Assembly (NCBI RefSeq): GCF_014656075.1
Contig: NZ_BNBS01000023.1
Coordinates: 1-64,000 of the forward strand
Length of the DNA: 64,000 bases
Source: Streptomyces hydrogenans
GTDB taxonomy: Bacteria > Actinomycetota > Actinomycetes > Streptomycetales > Streptomycetaceae
Direction of reading: 5' to 3'
Shown here: in pieces, positions 59,483-64,000 of the stretch
How positions within the stretch are numbered: the stretch's first letter is position 1
How the letters are laid out: each line of letters begins with the position of its first letter
The notes under the pieces: generated by a model
What the model was told of the DNA's origin: nothing
What the model saw: only the letters and a program-made list of their open reading frames with translations
Database searches by the model: none
Translations under genes and position numbers: made by a program

Positions 59483-60298
59483 TCAGCCCTGGGGTTTCAC
59501 CTGGGTGTCGAGGAAGTCCAGCAGCGCGGCGTTGAAGCGGTCGGGCTGTTCGGCGCCGGGCAGGTGACCGGCGCCGTCGATGACGGCCAGGACGGCGTGA
59601 GGGACGAGGCCGTGGATCGCCTCGGCGTCCGCGACGGGGGTGTAGACGTCGTCCGCCCCTACGACGATCAGTACCGGCTCCTGGACGGCGGGCAACGTGG
59701 CGCGGTAGTCGCGGCGTTCGGCCCGTCCGCGGAGCGCCGCGGCGGCACCGCGGGGGTCGGTGGCACGCATCATGGCCAGGACCCGCTCGGCGACCCGCGG
59801 CATCGCGGCGACGTTGTACGCGGCGAGCATCTTGTCGATCACCTCGTCCGCGTAGCCGTCCATCCCCTCGGCGAGGAGCCTGTCGGCCAAGCGGTTCCGG
59901 AAGTCCTTCCCCTCGTCGGTCTCGGCGGGGGCCGACGTGTCGGACAGGACGAGGGCGCGGACCCGCCCGCGGTGGCGGTGGTGGAACTCCATGGCGATCT
60001 GGCCGCCCATGGAGACGCCGCCCACGACCGCGCGATCGATGTCCAGATGGTCGAGGAGCGCCGCGAGGTCATCGGCGAAGTCGGAGAGGAGGACCTGACC
60101 GGGGGTGACGCCACTGTCGCCGTACCCGCGCAGGTCGGGGGTGACGACCCGATGTCCGGCGGCGGCCAGGGCCGCGACCTGGGGTTCCCACAGGCTGCGG
60201 TTGAACGGGTGGCCATGGATCAGCAGGACCGGCGGTCCGGTCGTCGGCCCGACATCGTCGTAGCCGAGGGTGACGCCACGGAGGGCAAGAGTGTGCAT
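59483..60298 (-). CDS. Alpha/beta hydrolase
   Basis: A 271-aa alpha/beta-fold hydrolase. The oxyanion loop LLIHGHPFNRSLWEPQVAAL, the strand VVTPDLRGYGDSGVTPGQVL and the nucleophile elbow GGVSMGGQIAMEF are intact, with VLIVVGADDVYTPVADAEAI carrying the acid and DGAGHLPGAEQPDRFNAALL the catalytic His. Substrate unknown (esterase, lactonase or similar). The ATG at MHTLALRG was chosen because upstream codons are unlike a protein start. Confidence 0.88.
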   Translation of the reverse strand: MHTLALRGVTLGYDDVGPTTGPPVLLIHGHPFNRSLWEPQVAALAAAGHRVVTPDLRGYGDSGVTPGQVLLSDFADDLAALLDHLDIDRAVVGGVSMGGQIAMEFHHRHRGRVRALVLSDTSAPAETDEGKDFRNRLADRLLAEGMDGYADEVIDKMLAAYNVAAMPRVAERVLAMMRATDPRGAAAALRGRAERRDYRATLPAVQEPVLIVVGADDVYTPVADAEAIHGLVPHAVLAVIDGAGHLPGAEQPDRFNAALLDFLDTQVKPQG

Positions 60299-60379
60299 GG
60301 CGGGCACCCTAACTCCGCCGTCACCAGGCACGCATGGGTGTTTCGCCGGATGGCTGCGGTCTCCGTGAAACGCGCGGGT

Positions 60380-60793
60380 TCAGCCGTACCGGGCCTCGGT
60401 CCGAGCCGGCAGTCGGTGCCACCAGTGACCGCAGCCGCCCGCGCAGGAGCGCTCGCGGCGCCGCTCGTCGGCCACCGCGAGGACCGCGACCAGGAGCCGG
60501 AACGACTTGCGTCGTTCGTCGAGGGGCGTGAGAGCGGCGATCTTTCGCAACTGCACGTCGATCCGACCGCGTGAGACCAGCACCGCGGGCGTATGCGTCG
60601 GACGCAGTCCGGATCGGCGAATGCTCTCGTCCGCGTCCTCGGTGAGCGCCCTCGCCTGGATGCAGTGATGACGCAGGGACAGCAGTACCTCGGACTGCTC
60701 CTCGGCGCCGAGGGCGTCGAACCACGCGATGCCCTCGGACATCGGGCGCAGCCCCTGCGCGAGTTCGTTGAGCCGGACGTCCCTTGTGTGCAC
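60380..60793 (-). CDS. Conserved DUF5958-like protein
   Basis: A 137-aa soluble protein: RLNELAQGLRPMSEGIAWFD, ALGAEEQSEVLLSLRHHCIQ, ARALTEDADESIRRSGLRPT, HTPAVLVSRGRIDVQLRKIA, then RRKSFRLLVAVLAVADERRR and a Cys/Trp end (ERSCAGGCGHWWHRLP). This sequence order matches my memory of DUF5958, a family widespread in Streptomyces with no known function. The GTG with AGGAG six bases upstream was chosen; upstream in-frame sequence covers a tandem repeat and is clearly not coding. Confidence 0.8.
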   Translation of the reverse strand: MHTRDVRLNELAQGLRPMSEGIAWFDALGAEEQSEVLLSLRHHCIQARALTEDADESIRRSGLRPTHTPAVLVSRGRIDVQLRKIAALTPLDERRKSFRLLVAVLAVADERRRERSCAGGCGHWWHRLPARTEARYG

Positions 60794-60835
60794 GACTGCT
60801 CCTGGGAGATCGGGTGGCCTCGGCCGGGCGACGCC

Positions 60836-60901
60836 GGCGCGGGACAGGGTCAGGTCCAGTCTGGCGCGGGGCAGGGTCAGGGCTGGTCTGGCGTGGGGCG
60901 C
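60836..60901. repeat. 27-bp tandem repeat, about 2.4 copies
   Basis: Consecutive units beginning GGCGCGGGACAGGGTCAGG, GGCGCGGGGCAGGGTCAGG and a partial GGCGTGGGGCGC lie just upstream of the DUF5958-like gene. No function known. Confidence 0.7.
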
Positions 60902-61001
60902 GGAAGGCCGGCGCAGCCTCGGTGCTCGTGCCGTCGGAGCCGCCACCGCCGCCGACCCGCGACGTTCCGTCCTCGCCCCCACGACCGCGCCCGCGGGTGA
61001 C

Positions 61002-61676
61002 TCACGCCGTCTGGCGGACCTCCCCGTACCAGCGCCACTTCTCCAGGCGCTCCCGGTCGGGCAGTTCGCCCCGCCCGGTGGCCCACAACAACGTCGGCCA
61101 CGGTGCTTCGTCGTTCGGCGCCTGCGGGAAGAGCCGTTCGAGCACCGGTGCGCAGAGCTCGTCGGGGGCGGTGAAGCCGATGCCGAGGCCGGCTGCGATG
61201 TCGTACGTGTGAACCAGGGTCTCGACGATGCCCATCGCCGCGAAACCAGCCGGGTCCGAGGCGCCGAAGCAGTGGTGGGCCCGGGCCGACGGCGGGGTCG
61301 TGCGGGTCAGGGAGACCTGCATCGCGCCACACGCCTCCAGGACCGTCAGCAGCCCGGACGGGCCCGGCTCCCGATCGGCGTGGAGGGTGTTCACGGGGCC
61401 TCCGGGGCGCCGGTGGCGCATATCGAAGGGGACGTGGGTGCCGGCCGGCAGGCGGGGCGTCGCGATCTGCATGCCGTAGAAGAACAGGTCGTCAGCCAGG
61501 TGCTCGGTCGTTTCCCAGCACGTCCACTCCAGCGAACCGGCCGTCGCCTCCCACGCCTTCGCCTCCGAGGGAGCCGACCTCAGTGTGGCGAGGGCGAGTC
61601 GCACCGCCCGGTCCAGAGCGTCCGCCCAGGCGTCGTTCGTCCGCGGGGTCGAGCCGTCATGATCCTCGTATGTCAT
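61002..61676 (-). CDS. DinB/maleylpyruvate-isomerase-like protein
   Basis: A 224-aa protein. WADALDRAVRLALATLRSAP opens a four-helix bundle, and SLEWTCWETTEHLADDLFFY contains the Trp-x-x-x-x-x-x-H type segment of mycothiol-dependent maleylpyruvate isomerase-like domains, with MGIVETLVHTYDIAAGLGIG (His-Thr-Tyr-Asp-I) as the third metal-ligand helix. The three His/Asp sites point to a metal-binding DinB-like bundle. Function unknown; possibly thiol transfer using mycothiol. The ATG of MTYEDHDG was chosen. Confidence 0.8.
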   Translation of the reverse strand: MTYEDHDGSTPRTNDAWADALDRAVRLALATLRSAPSEAKAWEATAGSLEWTCWETTEHLADDLFFYGMQIATPRLPAGTHVPFDMRHRRPGGPVNTLHADREPGPSGLLTVLEACGAMQVSLTRTTPPSARAHHCFGASDPAGFAAMGIVETLVHTYDIAAGLGIGFTAPDELCAPVLERLFPQAPNDEAPWPTLLWATGRGELPDRERLEKWRWYGEVRQTA

Positions 61677-61814
61677 CCGGGCACGGTAACGCGCGCGTCC
61701 CGTCGCCGCATCGCAGTTCCGGTCACGTCCCTGGACGTCCGGCACGCCGGGATGAACGGCCGTCCGAGCGTCCCCTCCGCGCCGCCCGTCCGGGAAGGGC
61801 CGGGCAGGGCCGGG

Positions 61815-62420
61815 CTACGCCGAGGCCGAGCCGCGCAGGTACGCGGTCAGAATGGGTCGGGGCGAGGCGGTTTCGTCGATGGCGGTCCGGTGGAACACCA
61901 ACGAGTCGGTCAGGGCGATCAGTTCCTCGACGCGTGCGTCCGAGGCGGGGAGTCCGGCACCGGCGAGGGCCTGCGCCGTGACGTGCCGGGTGAGGGCGTG
62001 CACGGTGGAGTCCGCGGTGAGACGTGCGCGCACCTGCGGCTCGTCATCGAGTTCGAGGATCAGCGCGTAGCGGGCCCTCATGTCGTCCCGGCGGGACGCG
62101 AGGGTCTCGACCAGCCCGGCGATCAGCGCGGCGAGCTCGTCCACGTCGATCCGGCGCGGGCTCTCGAACCTCGCGTTCAGGGTCGCCGCGAGCGCTTCGG
62201 CATCGGCCTTCGAGCGCGCGGCCAGCGCGTCGACGATGAGCTCGACGAGGGCCTGCCGCGTCTTCGCGTGGTAGGACGTCGACCCCTGCGGGATGCCCGC
62301 CTCGCGGTCGACGGCGCGGTGCGTCAGGGCGCGCACACCGTCACGGGCGATGACGCGGATCCCGCTGTCGGCGATCGCCTCTCGCCGTTGGTTTCCACTC
62401 GCCGCATGCGTAGACACCAC
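61815..62420 (-). CDS. TetR-family transcriptional regulator
   Basis: A 201-aa regulator. The N-terminal helix-turn-helix is clear (NQRREAIADSGIRVIARDGV, RALTHRAVDREAGIPQGSTS, YHAKTRQALVELIVDALAAR), followed by a helical ligand domain ending in FHRTAIDETASPRPIL. The GTG start was taken as it is in frame with the domain. It is divergent from the haloalkane-dehalogenase-like gene, with twin 12-bp palindromes between them, so it probably represses itself and that gene. Confidence 0.92.
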   Translation of the reverse strand: MVSTHAASGNQRREAIADSGIRVIARDGVRALTHRAVDREAGIPQGSTSYHAKTRQALVELIVDALAARSKADAEALAATLNARFESPRRIDVDELAALIAGLVETLASRRDDMRARYALILELDDEPQVRARLTADSTVHALTRHVTAQALAGAGLPASDARVEELIALTDSLVFHRTAIDETASPRPILTAYLRGSASA

Positions 62421-62426
62421 TCGATG

Positions 62427-62470
62427 CTACAGGTGTAGAGTCCTCGGCGCAGAGTCCTCTACATCTGTAG
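62427..62470. promoter_or_regulatory. Twin-palindrome TetR operator between divergent genes
   Basis: CTACAGGTGTAG (62427-62438) and CTACATCTGTAG (62459-62470) are two 12-bp palindromes with consensus CTACA-N2-TGTAG, centres 32 bp apart. The extended 14-base arms are also inverted copies of each other with one mismatch. This is what one expects for cooperative binding of two TetR dimers over the divergent promoters. Confidence 0.82.
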
Positions 62471-62525
62471 TGGATCCGGGGAGTGCGTCTCCACCGATCC
62501 GGCGCAGAACCGAAGGAGAGCAACA

Positions 62526-63383
62526 GTGATCGACTTCGTTCCCGATCCGGCCCTGTATCCCTTCGACTCACGATGGTTCGACTCGTCCGCCGGGCGGGTC
62601 CACTACATCGACGAGGGAACGGGTCCACCCCTCGTGTTCTGCCACGGCTCCCCCACCTGGAGCTTCCTCTACCGCCACCTCGTGCGGGCCCTTCGTGGCC
62701 GGTTTCGGTGCATCGCCGTCGACCACCTGGGCTTCGGACTCTCCGAGCGCCCGGCCGACTTCGGCTACACCGTCTCCGAACACACGACGGTCACCGGTGA
62801 GCTGATCGACCACCTGCGGCTCGACGGCTTCCTCCTGATGGGACAGGACTGGGGCGGCCCCATCGGACTCGGCGCGGCCACCACGCGGGCGGATCGCGTC
62901 AAGGGAATCGTGCTGGGCAACACCGCGTTCTGGCCCGTCACGCAGCCGGCGAACCTGGCCTTCGGCGTGATCATGAGCAGCCCTCCCCTGCAGCGGCGCA
63001 TCCTCGAACGGAACCTGCTCGTCGAGCGGTTCCTGCTCGGCCGGCCCGGGCCCACCCTGACCCCGGCCGAGGCCGATCACTACCGCGCGGTCCAGCCCAC
63101 GAAGGAGGCCCGCCGCGGGCTCGCGGTCATGCCCCGGGAGATCCGCGCCGCCCGCCCGCTCCTGGAGAAACTCGCCGCCGACGTACCCGCCCACCTCGGC
63201 ACCAAGCCGACACTAGCCGTCTGGGGCATGCGGGACATGGTGTTCCGGCCGCGAGCGTGCCTCCCGAGGATGCGCTCCGCCTTCACCGAACTCGAGGTCG
63301 TGGAACTCCGCCGGGCCGGACACTTCATCCAGGAGGACGCACCCGATCAGATAGCTGCGGCGATCATCGAACGCTTCCGCTGA
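62526..63383 (+). CDS. Haloalkane-dehalogenase-like alpha/beta hydrolase
   Basis: A 285-aa alpha/beta hydrolase of the haloalkane dehalogenase/epoxide hydrolase branch. It has VFCHGSPTWSFLYRHLVRAL (the H-G-x-P-T-W-S oxyanion and halide region), IAVDHLGFGLSERPADFGYT, the nucleophile GQDWGGPIGL with Asp108 followed by Trp109, and RRAGHFIQEDAPDQIAAAI with catalytic His266. Asp instead of Ser as nucleophile argues for dehalogenase or epoxide hydrolase chemistry. AAGGAG precedes the GTG. It is divergent from the TetR gene whose operator overlaps its promoter, so induction by its substrate is likely. Confidence 0.88.
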   Translation: MIDFVPDPALYPFDSRWFDSSAGRVHYIDEGTGPPLVFCHGSPTWSFLYRHLVRALRGRFRCIAVDHLGFGLSERPADFGYTVSEHTTVTGELIDHLRLDGFLLMGQDWGGPIGLGAATTRADRVKGIVLGNTAFWPVTQPANLAFGVIMSSPPLQRRILERNLLVERFLLGRPGPTLTPAEADHYRAVQPTKEARRGLAVMPREIRAARPLLEKLAADVPAHLGTKPTLAVWGMRDMVFRPRACLPRMRSAFTELEVVELRRAGHFIQEDAPDQIAAAIIERFR

Positions 63384-63459
63384 GATGCCCACGGGCTTCT
63401 CTGACGGGGCGACCACCACGCCGGCCCGGGGGCGCCGTCCCGGTCGGCGTGGGTGGGGG

Positions 63460-63867
63460 TCAGGCGCGGGCCGAGAAGCTCGCGATGCGGTCGGTGGCGT
63501 CGGAGTTGTCGTAGACCTCGATGAGGACGTTCTCGCCTTCCGCGAAGTCGAAGTCGACCACGTGCGGGTTCTGGGCACCCGTCGCGCAGAAGACGGCCGA
63601 CCAGCCGTGGGGCGCGGTCCGGAGGCGGACGTACACCGTGTCGCCGTCGGCGGCGGTGTCGTGGATCCAGAGCTTCTCGCCGTTCGGGTGGAACTCCACC
63701 TTCGAGACGAGCGTGCCCCCGTTCCGCAGCTCGGCCTTGAGCACCTCGCCGTCCGCGTCCTTCTCGAAGCAGGTGTCGTCCACGGAGTCGTACAGGTAGC
63801 AGCCGCCACTGGCCGGCGTGATCGCGAGGGTTCCGCTGAGCCTGTCGCAGCGGAGTGGCGCACCCAT
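63460..63867 (-). CDS. Small beta-rich protein of unknown function
   Basis: A 135-aa soluble protein: CDRLSGTLAITPASGGCYLY, DDTCFEKDADGEVLKAELRN, GGTLVSKVEFHPNGEKLWIH, DTVYVRLRTAPHGWSAVFC and VDFDFAEGENVLIEVYDNSD, almost entirely beta strands in a repeated pattern. No signal peptide. Its composition recalls small jelly-roll or crystallin-like domains, but no family is recognised. Start ATG lacks a strong ribosome site. Confidence 0.65.
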   Translation of the reverse strand: MGAPLRCDRLSGTLAITPASGGCYLYDSVDDTCFEKDADGEVLKAELRNGGTLVSKVEFHPNGEKLWIHDTAADGDTVYVRLRTAPHGWSAVFCATGAQNPHVVDFDFAEGENVLIEVYDNSDATDRIASFSARA

Positions 63868-63933
63868 GTGAACGGTCCTCCGTACCGCTCCACCTGCTGA
63901 CGGCGCCGCTGTCGTGGGGCCCTCACGACGGCG

Positions 63934-63965
63934 CGGCCGCTCCGGGGAGGGACCCGGAGCGGCCG
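63934..63965 (-). terminator. Strong hairpin terminator after the rightmost gene
   Basis: A 13-bp perfect stem (63934-63946 with 63953-63965, CGGCCGCTCCGGG type) around loop GAGGGA, 15 bases past the stop of the minus-strand gene entering from the right. A second, bulged hairpin at 63903-63934 follows it. Confidence 0.75.
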
Positions 63966-63979
63966 TCGGGCCGCGGGCG

Positions 63980-64000
63980 TCAGTTGCCGGCGGCCGGCAG
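63980..64000 (-). CDS. C-terminal six codons of a gene entering from the right edge
   Basis: Only the end of a minus-strand gene is in the window (LPAAGN followed by TGA). The strong hairpin immediately downstream supports this being a real gene end. The product cannot be named. Confidence 0.5.
   Translation of the reverse strand: MPAAGN

Overview
The window looks like chromosomal DNA of a Streptomyces or a close relative. GC is very high throughout, third codon positions are almost always G or C, GTG starts are common, and strong GGAGG-type ribosome sites precede most genes. The gene families also fit: ROK, MerR, HxlR and TetR regulators, a DUF5958-like protein, an I36/FG-GAP secreted protein and SUKH-like proteins. 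No rRNA, tRNA, CRISPR array or insertion sequence was seen.

Layout. (1) 1-9383, minus strand: the start of a UbiA-type prenyltransferase, an inositol-3-phosphate synthase homologue, a TIM-barrel sugar isomerase, a Gfo/Idh/MocA dehydrogenase, a complete ribose/inositol-type ABC importer (binding lipoprotein, permease, double ATPase) and a ROK regulator. This reads as a carbohydrate or cyclitol uptake and metabolism locus. (2) 9657-22503: separate metabolic and regulatory units. They are an acyl-CoA oxidase, PPK2 polyphosphate kinase, a MerR regulator divergent from a serine hydrolase with a textbook MerR operator, an HPP membrane protein, an NmrA/HxlR divergent pair, a secreted beta-helix protein, and a two-gene RNA-repair cassette (T4 Rnl1-like ligase plus polynucleotide kinase-phosphatase).

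(3) 22581-45662, minus strand: the most notable region, a co-directional run of about 17 genes, mostly overlapping by 1-10 bases or nearly touching, that encodes a contractile phage-tail-like particle. In transcription order it holds an FTP/thermolysin-like metalloprotease, an unknown 251-aa protein, sheath, tube, two small proteins, a 1495-aa protein in the tape-measure slot with an AHH (HNH/EndoVII) nuclease motif and a Lys/Ala-rich tail, two unknown baseplate-region proteins, hub/spike, a PAAR-like tip, gp25, gpJ, a giant gpI-like protein with LamG and beta-propeller insertions, a small adaptor-like protein, a Gly-rich repeat fibre and a cytoplasmic protein of unknown role. I see no head, terminase, integrase, holin or lysin genes. 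I also see neither the AAA+ ATPase nor the LysM protein usual in described extracellular contractile injection systems.

(4) 45663-64000: an MFS exporter followed by its probable TetR regulator, which apparently starts at an ATC codon. Next come many small uncharacterised Streptomyces proteins, including SUKH-like and DEDDh exonuclease proteins, with signs of decay (flavin-reductase remnant, duplicated gene end, in-frame ORF after a stop). Then a secreted I36/FG-GAP protein, a secreted matrixin-like metalloprotease, two alpha/beta hydrolases (one haloalkane-dehalogenase-like, divergent from a TetR with a twin-palindrome operator) and small conserved proteins. The last bases are the end of another minus-strand gene behind a strong terminator.
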